Positions 1-5,690 of a stretch of DNA of 5,690 bases are shown piece after piece. The stretch comes from Prolixibacteraceae bacterium (lineage in GTDB: Bacteria > Bacteroidota > Bacteroidia > Bacteroidales > Prolixibacteraceae), in the NCBI GenBank assembly GCA_003450125.1, contig DMFR01000016.1:1-5690 (forward strand). The letters are read 5' to 3'. The position numbers and the translations under genes were made by a program. Every line of letters starts with the position of its first letter. The first letter of the stretch is position 1. The notes beneath the pieces were generated by a model. It ran no database searches. It was given only the letters and a program-made list of their open reading frames with translations, and was not told where the DNA came from.

Positions 1-728
1 ACATATTCATTGGGTGAAACCTGCCCGGCGAGTCTATAGTCGCGGATGCATACAATATAGTAATAATCTCTGTCACTACTTTCTGCATAGCGGTTTCGTT
101 CCAGAAAACCTTGCTGATCCTTGATCTCCATGGGTGTATTTTTCAGCACCATATCGGCTGCTACCCATTGATCATTAAAGCGATCGTAAGCCTTTGCATA
201 ACTCAGGCAATATTCATTCAGCTTGGCCAGCTTTCCCGGATCGTTGCTAGAACAAAGATCTTTGATGTTTTCTGGACTGGAAACCTTCAATGGAACTTTG
301 ATGTAAATGGCCTTTACGATGTTTCGGTTCAAAATGAAGCTCTCTTTGTTGTCGCTGAAGTATTTCTGGATGTCGGTTTCTTTGACCGTGGTATCCATTT
401 TTTGCTTCATCAACTCATTTTTGTAACGATAAACGATCAACGAGCTCCTGTAATCTTCCAGTTCCTTGCTCACGTCTTTCATTTCAGCTCCCAGGCTTTC
501 TTCGGCCTTCATCAGAAATAGTTCCCGCTGGATCCATTTTTTGATATAATCATCAGCCCAAAGGGCACTGTCAGCATCATCCAGGTAATTGGGAACATTT
601 TTTTTCAATTCCTCCATGGTCAATACCCGGGCACCAACTTTTGCAATAGGCTCACCTTTATCCATAGACAAGCTGCAAGATGATAAAATCAATGCAAGAA
701 CAACGCTATGGATAACTGGTTTTCTCAT
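1..728 (-). CDS. Lipoprotein with SurA/PpiC-like chaperone architecture, 3' end missing (partial)
   Basis: Reading the minus strand from the ATG at 728 gives 242 codons with no stop before the window edge, so the C-terminus is missing. The N-terminus is a lipoprotein signal: basic MRK, a hydrophobic stretch, and the lipobox L15-S16-S17-C18, giving Cys18 as the acylated residue. No acidic run follows the cysteine, so a surface-export signal is not evident; a periplasm-facing membrane anchor is my inference. Residues about 24-75 resemble the start of SurA/PpiC-type chaperones (IAKVGARVLTMEEL, then a helix containing WIQRELFLMKAEE). A charged helical region follows to about residue 120, then a segment starting TDIQKYFSDNKESF, where a parvulin domain normally begins. 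From there to the edge I see none of the parvulin catalytic signatures (no GGxLGWF, no paired active-site histidines), so it is probably a chaperone without isomerase activity. The start overlaps the stop of the upstream isomerase gene (ATGA, 725-728), implying coupled translation. The reading frame is very likely real; the precise role is uncertain. Confidence 0.85.
   Translation of the reverse strand, partial: MRKPVIHSVVLALILSSCSLSMDKGEPIAKVGARVLTMEELKKNVPNYLDDADSALWADDYIKKWIQRELFLMKAEESLGAEMKDVSKELEDYRSSLIVYRYKNELMKQKMDTTVKETDIQKYFSDNKESFILNRNIVKAIYIKVPLKVSSPENIKDLCSSNDPGKLAKLNEYCLSYAKAYDRFNDQWVAADMVLKNTPMEIKDQQGFLERNRYAESSDRDYYYIVCIRDYRLAGQVSPNEY
725..728 (-). other. ATGA stop/start overlap between isomerase and lipoprotein genes
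   Basis: On the minus strand the four bases ATGA contain the start codon of the lipoprotein gene (728-726) and the TGA stop of the isomerase gene (727-725). No purine-rich ribosome binding site is visible just upstream, so the downstream gene is probably translated by ribosomes finishing the isomerase. This would make the two products co-expressed in fixed proportion. Confidence 0.85.
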
Positions 729-2674
729 TGAACAGCCGGGATTTTACTGAGCACTTTTTTATTTATTTTAACTGGATACTTCTCTTTCAAAGAAGCCATC
801 CATTCTTTTTCCACCTGATCCTGGAAGTCGGATGAGTATAATCCCCAAGCCTCTTTCAGGGTCTTTTGTTCATTGTGCGTCATTTTTCCGTGCACAAAGG
901 TAGTAGTTTCATCAAAACCTGTAGGTTTTGGACCGCTCCAAATGAAATAATCCACGATTGGATTGTCTCCTTTTTCAACAGCCACCTCCGTTATCTGTAC
1001 ATTATTTTCGGTTGGGGTGTTAAAAAGGTCTGTCAGTTCCTGTTTGGTGGCTTCTTTTTGGTCCAGCATCGTTTCTATCTTGGTGCGGGTGGCATTGTCT
1101 TTTGCCTGGATGATCCAACCTTTATAACGATCGCCATAGAAGTATTTTTTACTGGTGCCGTCGTAGAATTTTTGCAAACGCGCACTATCCGATGAAGCGA
1201 CATCCCAGATTTTATCCTTCGAAATATTGAACAGCAGAATACCGTCATGGTATTCCTTGATGATGCGTCCAAAGTCAGGATGCTTGGTTTCAAGATGGGC
1301 GTCCTCATAGCTGAGAAGTTCCTGGTTGATGAATTTATTGAGCATCACCTTTAATTCCATATCCGTATTTTTAGCCTTCCCCGGAAACTTCTGTGCCTGG
1401 AGATAAGCGGCAAATTGTCCTATTGTATAGACTTGATCCTGAAATGAAAACAAAGTATTGCCTTTCAATGAACTGGTAGAAGTCGCCAGATCTTTAGCCT
1501 TAACCGTATCAGCAACAATTGCACTTAACTTCTTTAAATTATCTTCATCAATTTTCAGTTGGTATTCTGCCCTGAGCTTGCGGTCGAAGGACTCGTCGCT
1601 GTATTTGCTGATGGCAGGATTCTGTTTGATTTTGGATTCCAGGTCTGCCCGTATTTTTTCCAGTGGTTGGGTAGTACGAAGTTCGAGACGTTTAATGATA
1701 TGCCATCCATAGGGAGTGCGGATGACGGGTGAAATGTCACCATCGTTTTTCAGGGCAAAAGCTGCCTCTGCAAAGGAGGGAACCATATTGGTTGGCGTAA
1801 ACCAGTTCATCTCACCACCTTTTACTGCCGACTGTTTGTCGTCAGAATTGGCCTTTGCCAGTTCTGCAAAGTCAGCACCGTTGATGGCTTTCTGGTAAAT
1901 GCTGTCGATCTTTAATTTAAGATTGGCAATAGTCTCATCAGAAGCCTGCTGTGGAAACATCTTCATGATATGGGCAACTCTGATTTCCCCGGGTGTGATC
2001 CGTTCGTCCTGGACTTGGATAATATGGTATCCAAACCGGGTTCTTATAATTTGGGAAACCTGTCCTACAGGCGTACGGTAAGCTGCATCCTCAAAGGGAT
2101 AAACCATTTGGAAGGCGCTGAAATAGCCCAGTAACCCCTTGTTTGTTTTTGCTGAAGGATCTTCTGAATTCTTTTCGGCAATGTCATTAAAGTCAGCTCC
2201 ATCAGTAATTTGTTTACGCAAACCGGCAATCTTGTTCCATGCAGCCAGAGTATCAGCTGGGCTGGCTTCAGGCGTACAAAGGATCAGCAGGTGGCTGGCT
2301 TTTCGCTCATGTTGTGTCCTGTAATAGGCTGTTTTTACCATTTCTTCATTAAAGGAAACATCAGTAAGGTAGGGTCGGGTCAGCTCCTTGCGATAGCCCT
2401 TTAATTCATCGATGAACGAGCGAGCCGTATCATAGCCCAATTTTTGTGCCTCCAGTACCTTTAGCTTGAAGTTGACATACAGATCCAGGTATTCGGTTGG
2501 TGTCTTTTTGTCCTTTTCATCCAGAACATTGGTATTGTTTTTCTGGTAATTGGCCGTAAACTCTTCTACAGTAACGGGAAGATTGCCAATGGTCATGAGG
2601 ACCCGATCTTTTTTCTTGGCAGAAAGGGAAATCGTTAAAAGGGAAAATAGAATGAAAGTGACTAATTTATTCAT
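725..2674 (-). CDS. Periplasmic peptidyl-prolyl cis-trans isomerase with two parvulin (PPIC) domains
   Basis: This complete 649-aa protein begins with a Sec signal peptide (residues 1-19, MNKLVTFILF through LSA, probable cleavage after Ala19; no lipobox cysteine). Residues about 22-120 form a helical SurA/PpiD-like N-terminal chaperone region starting with the typical VLMTIGNLPVTVEEF. Two parvulin domains follow. Domain 1, about 122-224, has ASHLLI (His128), GLLGYFSAFQMVYPFEDAAY and FGYHIIQV (His217). Domain 2, about 229-332, has VAHIMKM (His235), GGEMNWF, MVPSFAEAAF and YGWHIIKR (His325). Both keep the two conserved histidines, so both may catalyse prolyl isomerisation. Residues about 340-649 are a charged, mostly helical C-terminal region with no domain I can name. 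The family folds outer-membrane and secreted proteins in the periplasm. The ATG at 2674 directly precedes the signal peptide and is preceded by A-rich sequence, with no Shine-Dalgarno. It lies 76 bases after guaB and overlaps the next gene by ATGA. Size and double-parvulin layout resemble SurA/PpiD-type proteins, but it matches neither closely enough to give a symbol. Confidence 0.93.
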   Translation of the reverse strand: MNKLVTFILFSLLTISLSAKKKDRVLMTIGNLPVTVEEFTANYQKNNTNVLDEKDKKTPTEYLDLYVNFKLKVLEAQKLGYDTARSFIDELKGYRKELTRPYLTDVSFNEEMVKTAYYRTQHERKASHLLILCTPEASPADTLAAWNKIAGLRKQITDGADFNDIAEKNSEDPSAKTNKGLLGYFSAFQMVYPFEDAAYRTPVGQVSQIIRTRFGYHIIQVQDERITPGEIRVAHIMKMFPQQASDETIANLKLKIDSIYQKAINGADFAELAKANSDDKQSAVKGGEMNWFTPTNMVPSFAEAAFALKNDGDISPVIRTPYGWHIIKRLELRTTQPLEKIRADLESKIKQNPAISKYSDESFDRKLRAEYQLKIDEDNLKKLSAIVADTVKAKDLATSTSSLKGNTLFSFQDQVYTIGQFAAYLQAQKFPGKAKNTDMELKVMLNKFINQELLSYEDAHLETKHPDFGRIIKEYHDGILLFNISKDKIWDVASSDSARLQKFYDGTSKKYFYGDRYKGWIIQAKDNATRTKIETMLDQKEATKQELTDLFNTPTENNVQITEVAVEKGDNPIVDYFIWSGPKPTGFDETTTFVHGKMTHNEQKTLKEAWGLYSSDFQDQVEKEWMASLKEKYPVKINKKVLSKIPAVQ

Positions 2675-2750
2675 GGGTTAACTATTTTTGAAAGTGATTG
2701 CTGAATTTTATAGGATGGTTGTAAATTAGACATATTGATGATTACAGTAT
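2675..2750 (-). other. Gap between guaB and the isomerase gene, no terminator seen
   Basis: This 76-base AT-rich gap separates the guaB stop (TAA, 2753-2751) from the isomerase ATG. I found no GC-rich hairpin followed by a T-run on the minus strand, so read-through from guaB is plausible. I also found no good TAnnTTTG promoter element; the nearest resemblance, TAATTTAC, is weak. The bases before the ATG are A-rich (AAAAATAGTTAACCC), common for leaders in this phylum. The three minus-strand genes may therefore share one transcript, but a weak internal promoter cannot be excluded. Confidence 0.5.
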
Positions 2751-4247
2751 TTAACTTTGAACATTTAAGTTGATGGGCCTGGAACTGTAATTGGGTGATT
2801 CGCTGGTAATGGTCACATCATGCGGATGGCTTTCCTGAATCCCTGAGTTGGTTATCCGGGTAAATTTGGCATGTTGAAGCGTTTCTATGTTTTTAGCCCC
2901 ACAGTATCCCATACCGGCCCTAATGCCGCCAATCAGCTGGAGAAGCACCTCATCCAGGGTGCCTTTGTATGGAACACGCGCTACGATTCCCTCTGGCACC
3001 AGTTTTTTGACATCATCCTCAACATCCTGGAAGTACCGGTCTTTGGAACCTGATTGCATAGCTTCCACAGAGCCCATTCCGCGGTAGGTCTTAAATTTAC
3101 GTCCCTGGAATATAATCGTATCCCCAGGTGATTCCTCTACTCCTGCAAACAGTGAACCTGCCATAATGGAATTCGCTCCTGCTGCAATAGCCTTTACAAT
3201 ATCTCCTGAATATCTGATTCCGCCATCGGCAATAACAGGAACGCCGCTCTTTTTTATGGATTTGCTCACATTGTAAATGGCCGATAGCTGGGGAATCCCA
3301 ACTCCTGCAATAATACGGGTGGTGCAAATCGATCCCGGGCCAATTCCCACTTTCACGGCATCTGCTCCAGCAAGTACAAGGTCAGAAGCGGCTTCTGCAG
3401 TAGCGATGTTCCCGGCCACAAAATCAATTTCAGGATATTTGTTCTTTGCCTTTTTTAGCATTTCCAGAACATATTTTGAATGACCGTGGGCTGTATCAAT
3501 GACAATGGCATCCACCTGTGCTTTGACCAATTCATCAATCCGGTCCATGGTGTCAACGGTGATTCCCACCGCCGCCGCCACCCTGAGTCTCCCTTTCTGA
3601 TCCTTGGAAGCCAATGGCTTGTCCTTTGCTTTAGTGATGTCTTTATAGGTGACAAGGGCGATCAGCTTGTTATTTTTATCGACAACGGGCAGCTTTTCAA
3701 TTTTGTATTTCTGAAGTATTTCTGAAGCCATTTCAAGTGAAGTGGAAACGTTGGTAGTTATCAGCTTGTCCTTGGTCATTACTTCAGAAACCAGTTTATT
3801 CATGTCATATTCAAACCTCAAATCACGGTTGGTGACAATACCCATGAGGTATCCTTGGTCGTCAATAACGGGGATACCGCCAATTTTGAAGGTTTTCATC
3901 AATCCAATGGCTTCACGTACGGTCTTTTCTTTTGAAATGGTTACCGGATCATAGATCATTCCGTTTTCAGCCCTCTTTACACTCATTACCTGTTTGGCTT
4001 GTTCGGCAATGCTCATATTTTTATGAATCACTCCAATGCCGCCTTCACGGGCAATGGCAATGGCCATTCGGGAGTCGGTCACCGTATCCATAGCCGCCGT
4101 TACAACAGGAGTATTGAGCCTGATGTTACGGGTGAACCATGAAGAGAGTTCAACTTCACGTGGTAAAACCTCTGAATACGAGGGTATTAGTAATACATCG
4201 TCAAAAGTTAAACCTTCGGATACAACTTTATCGGCAAAAAACGACAT
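2751..4247 (-). CDS. guaB: Inosine-5'-monophosphate dehydrogenase
   Basis: IMP dehydrogenase oxidises IMP to XMP with NAD+, the committed step of guanine nucleotide synthesis in the cytoplasm. The 498-aa product has the usual family length and is complete. It opens with the family's N-terminal pattern (EGLTFDDVLLIPSYSEVLP, residues 11-29). A (beta/alpha)8 barrel is interrupted at about residues 95-208 by a tandem CBS (Bateman) module, seen as two GI/LPV-type repeats (GGIPVIDDQGYLMGIVT at about 123-139 and KLPVVDKNNKLIALVT at about 185-200), which in this family binds purine nucleotides for allosteric control. Catalytic features are intact: Asp251 in DTAHGHS, the loop GIGPGSICTT (301-310) with catalytic Cys308, the phosphate-binding ADGGIRYSGD (340-349) and YRGMGS (388-393), the Arg404-Tyr405 dyad in KDRYFQ, and the flap segment PEGIVARVPYKG. 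The ATG at 4247 gives the standard N-terminus. The gene is transcribed away from recQ and is probably controlled from the palindrome-rich gap upstream. No defect is visible. Confidence 0.98.
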   Translation of the reverse strand: MSFFADKVVSEGLTFDDVLLIPSYSEVLPREVELSSWFTRNIRLNTPVVTAAMDTVTDSRMAIAIAREGGIGVIHKNMSIAEQAKQVMSVKRAENGMIYDPVTISKEKTVREAIGLMKTFKIGGIPVIDDQGYLMGIVTNRDLRFEYDMNKLVSEVMTKDKLITTNVSTSLEMASEILQKYKIEKLPVVDKNNKLIALVTYKDITKAKDKPLASKDQKGRLRVAAAVGITVDTMDRIDELVKAQVDAIVIDTAHGHSKYVLEMLKKAKNKYPEIDFVAGNIATAEAASDLVLAGADAVKVGIGPGSICTTRIIAGVGIPQLSAIYNVSKSIKKSGVPVIADGGIRYSGDIVKAIAAGANSIMAGSLFAGVEESPGDTIIFQGRKFKTYRGMGSVEAMQSGSKDRYFQDVEDDVKKLVPEGIVARVPYKGTLDEVLLQLIGGIRAGMGYCGAKNIETLQHAKFTRITNSGIQESHPHDVTITSESPNYSSRPINLNVQS

Positions 4248-4278
4248 TTATGTGTATTTTTATATTTTGGTTGAAAGA

Positions 4279-4305
4279 CAAAACTACTAAAAAATCAGGT
4301 ACAAA
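4279..4305 (-). promoter_or_regulatory. Candidate guaB promoter (Bacteroidota-type)
   Basis: On the minus strand TAGTTTTG (4286-4279) fits the Bacteroidota -7 consensus TAnnTTTG at every defined position. A TTTG (4305-4302) lies 15 bases further upstream and could be the -33 element, although that spacing is shorter than the roughly 17-23 bases usually quoted for this group. The start of transcription would fall near 4272-4275, leaving a leader of about 25 bases. The -7 match is good; the -33 assignment is weak. Confidence 0.55.
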
Positions 4306-4320
4306 TGTCTTGATTTTTTA
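4288..4320. repeat. 10-bp inverted repeat over the guaB promoter
   Basis: The arms TAAAAAATCA (4288-4297) and TGATTTTTTA (4311-4320) are perfect reverse complements separated by 13 bases. The repeat lies directly against the -7 element and encloses the candidate -33 TTTG, so a protein bound there would cover the guaB promoter. As RNA it could fold into an A/U-rich stem, but it has almost no GC and sits between divergent starts, so an operator fits better than a terminator. Function is inferred from position only. Confidence 0.5.
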
Positions 4321-4331
4321 AAGGTACTCAT

Positions 4332-4350
4332 AACATTAAAGTTTAATGTT
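4332..4350. promoter_or_regulatory. 19-bp palindrome, candidate operator
   Basis: AACATTAAAGTTTAATGTT is a perfect inverted repeat of 9-bp arms around one central G, typical in size for a site bound by a dimeric helix-turn-helix regulator. A third copy of the half-site CATTAAA follows in direct orientation at 4351-4357, so 4334-4357 reads as CATTAAA, inverted TTTAATG, CATTAAA. It lies about 60-80 bases upstream of the likely guaB transcription start and about 120 bases before recQ. It could serve either gene. The cognate regulator is not in the window. Confidence 0.55.
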
Positions 4351-4467
4351 CATTAAAATTTGTTAAGCAGAATAGGGAATAATGGGAATGTGGCAACCCC
4401 ATGTTAAACACAACAAGTGAAGAGCAACAACACATCATTGATAATAGGTTCAAAATATAATACAACA

Positions 4468-5690
4468 TTGAGCGAATTTCAACAAATATTGACCAAATAC
4501 TGGGGGTATGCAGCCTTTCGACCCTTGCAGGAGGAAATCATTGAATCGGTCGCCTGCGGGAAGGACACCCTTGGACTGATGCCTACTGGTGGTGGCAAGT
4601 CTGTCACTTACCAGGTATACTCACTTTCAAGACCAGGTATCTGTTTGGTTATCACCCCACTTATTGCGCTGATGAAAGATCAGGTGGAGAACCTCAATGC
4701 GCGTGGAATTAAAGCCCTGGCCATTTATTCAGGGATGACTTTACCTGAAATAAAGATTGCCTTCGACAATGCGGCCTGGGGCAATTACAAGTTTTTGTAC
4801 CTTTCTCCCGAGCGTATATCCACCGAGCGCTTTAAGGAGCGCATCAAGCAACTGGATGTCAATCTGATTGCTGTGGATGAGGCGCATTGTATTTCGCAGT
4901 GGGGTTATGATTTCAGGCCTTCCTATCTCAAGATTGCCGAACTGCGCGACCTACTGCCCGATGTTCCTGTTCTGGCAGTTACGGCTACGGCTACTACCCA
5001 GGTGATTGAAGACATCCAACTGCAACTGAAATTCAAAGCTAAAAATGTCCTCCGTACAAGCTATTACCGCAGCAACCTGATTTACCTCGTGAGAAATGAA
5101 GAAGATAAGGTGAATTACCTGTTGAAGGCTGTCCAAAAGGCCAAGGGAACAGGCATCGTATATGTAAGGAGCCGCAAGCAAACCCGTGAAATCAGTGACT
5201 TTTTTCGTAAAAACAACATATCGGCTGACTATTACCATGCTGGTCTTAGTTCCAAAACAAGGTCGGAGAGACAGGAAAACTGGAAGAGCGGCAAGTGTCG
5301 GGTGATTGTCTCTACCAATGCTTTTGGGATGGGCATTGATAAAGCCGATGTTCGGTTTGTAATTCACCTTGAGACCCCTGATTCTGTGGAAGCTTATTTT
5401 CAGGAAGCGGGTAGGGGAGGACGTGATGGGAAAAGAGCCTATTCTGTTCTGCTATTCAACAACAGTGATAAAGTGAAATTGCAGAGGAATGTAGCCAAGT
5501 CATTTCCAGAGCCTGATGTGATCAAACGCATCTATGAGGCCGTATGTAATTTCTACCAGGTGGCTGTTGGATTCGGCAAGGACCAGGTACTTGAATTCAG
5601 CATGGCGCTTTTTGCCTCCAGGTTCTCCCTTCAGATCACAGAAGTATACAATAGCCTTAAGATATTGCAGCGTGAAGGCTACCTGGAACG
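4468..5690 (+). CDS. recQ: RecQ-family ATP-dependent DNA helicase, 3' end missing (partial)
   Basis: The frame is open from 4408 to the right edge. From the TTG at 4468, 407 residues are visible. They contain a full superfamily 2 RecQ helicase core: motif 0 (YAAFRPLQ, ending Gln21), Walker A MPTGGGKS (38-45, Lys44), motif Ia ITPLIALMKDQV, the DEAH box (137-140) running into the RecQ aromatic-rich loop HCISQWGYDFRP, motif III VTATA (171-175), motif V STNAFGMGIDKADVRFV, and motif VI QEAGRGGRDG (312-321, Arg316 and Arg319). These proteins unwind DNA 3'-to-5' in recombination and fork repair. After motif VI, where E. coli RecQ enters its four-cysteine zinc module, residues 322-407 contain only Cys360 and end in a winged-helix-like VYNSLKILQREGYLE. 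Start choice: no ATG exists in frame between the stop at 4405 and the helicase motifs. TTG 4468 gives the short N-terminus usual for the family; GTG 4417 and TTG 4438 are alternatives. No Shine-Dalgarno is seen. Function is near certain, the start is not. Confidence 0.93.
   Translation, partial: MSEFQQILTKYWGYAAFRPLQEEIIESVACGKDTLGLMPTGGGKSVTYQVYSLSRPGICLVITPLIALMKDQVENLNARGIKALAIYSGMTLPEIKIAFDNAAWGNYKFLYLSPERISTERFKERIKQLDVNLIAVDEAHCISQWGYDFRPSYLKIAELRDLLPDVPVLAVTATATTQVIEDIQLQLKFKAKNVLRTSYYRSNLIYLVRNEEDKVNYLLKAVQKAKGTGIVYVRSRKQTREISDFFRKNNISADYYHAGLSSKTRSERQENWKSGKCRVIVSTNAFGMGIDKADVRFVIHLETPDSVEAYFQEAGRGGRDGKRAYSVLLFNNSDKVKLQRNVAKSFPEPDVIKRIYEAVCNFYQVAVGFGKDQVLEFSMALFASRFSLQITEVYNSLKILQREGYLE

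Larger units (their letters stand above)
4248..4467. promoter_or_regulatory. Divergent control region between guaB and recQ
   Basis: The 220-base non-coding gap between the two divergent starts is strongly AT-rich. Its guaB-proximal half carries a -7-like promoter element and two inverted repeats (listed separately). Its recQ-proximal half, about 4360-4467, has no repeat or clear promoter that I can defend. AAAATTTG at 4355-4362 is one base off TAnnTTTG but has no convincing partner. Stops in all plus-strand frames limit any peptide here to about 20 residues. Confidence 0.7.

Noticed and set aside
111..521. Plus-strand open frame of 136 codons
   Set aside because: It is antisense to the lipoprotein gene. 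The translation is rich in Phe, His and Ile with no domain pattern, as expected for the complement of a Lys/Glu-rich helical protein.
866..1195. Plus-strand open frame of 109 codons
   Set aside because: It is antisense to the C-terminal region of the isomerase gene, with no promoter, ribosome site or recognisable protein features.
4288..4320. Possible intrinsic terminator (stem followed by T-run)
   Set aside because: The stem is nearly all A/T and lies between two divergent gene starts, where no transcript needs to end. The T-run is part of the stem itself.
4248..4330. Purine riboswitch in the guaB leader
   Set aside because: The likely leader is only about 25 bases, and I see no three-way-junction pattern or conserved loop sequences even if the leader is taken back to 4330.
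4401..4460. 19-codon plus-strand ORF starting ATG in front of recQ
   Set aside because: It is very short, has no ribosome binding site and no recognisable leader-peptide feature. An ORF of this size is expected by chance.
4951..5367. Minus-strand open frame of 138 codons opposite recQ
   Set aside because: It lies entirely antisense to the conserved RecQ helicase core, whose motifs explain the sequence. Its translation shows no family features.
1..5690. Mobile element, CRISPR array, tRNA/rRNA, toxin-antitoxin or defence system
   Set aside because: I saw no transposase or integrase motifs, terminal repeats, spaced direct repeats, tRNA-like cloverleaf or small paired ORFs. The window is filled with housekeeping genes of consistent composition.

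Overview
The window reads as a core chromosomal segment from a member of the Bacteroidota, probably a Bacteroidales-like lineage. Three things suggest this: the protein families and their wording (an IMP dehydrogenase next to PPIC-type periplasmic foldases, and a RecQ with the QWGYDFRP and QEAGRGGRDG motif variants); a moderately AT-rich composition with no Shine-Dalgarno sequences; and a TAnnTTTG-type -7 promoter element ahead of guaB. The taxon is inferred from sequence style only.

Layout. Positions 1-4247 hold three genes on the minus strand, read in the order guaB (IMP dehydrogenase, complete, 498 aa), a 649-aa exported peptidyl-prolyl isomerase with two parvulin domains, and a lipoprotein that runs off the left edge. 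The lipoprotein is built like a SurA/PpiC-type chaperone but lacks recognisable parvulin catalytic motifs. The last two genes overlap by an ATGA stop/start, so they are almost certainly one transcriptional and translational unit. guaB is 76 bases upstream of them with no visible terminator between. On the plus strand, diverging from guaB, a RecQ-family DNA helicase gene starts near 4468 and runs off the right edge. Its reading frame has no usable ATG, so it must begin at TTG or GTG.

The 220-base divergent gap (4248-4467) is the most structured non-coding part. It contains a good -7 element for guaB, a 10-bp inverted repeat straddling that promoter, and a 19-bp palindrome (9-bp perfect arms, one central base) with an extra half-site beside it. 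These look like protein-binding sites controlling guaB and perhaps recQ, but no regulator is identifiable here.

Functionally, guaB commits IMP to guanine nucleotide synthesis, and the two downstream products probably work in the periplasm or outer membrane on folding of exported proteins. RecQ acts in DNA repair and recombination. The genes share no single pathway; this looks like ordinary housekeeping DNA. I saw no mobile element, CRISPR array, RNA gene or defence system.
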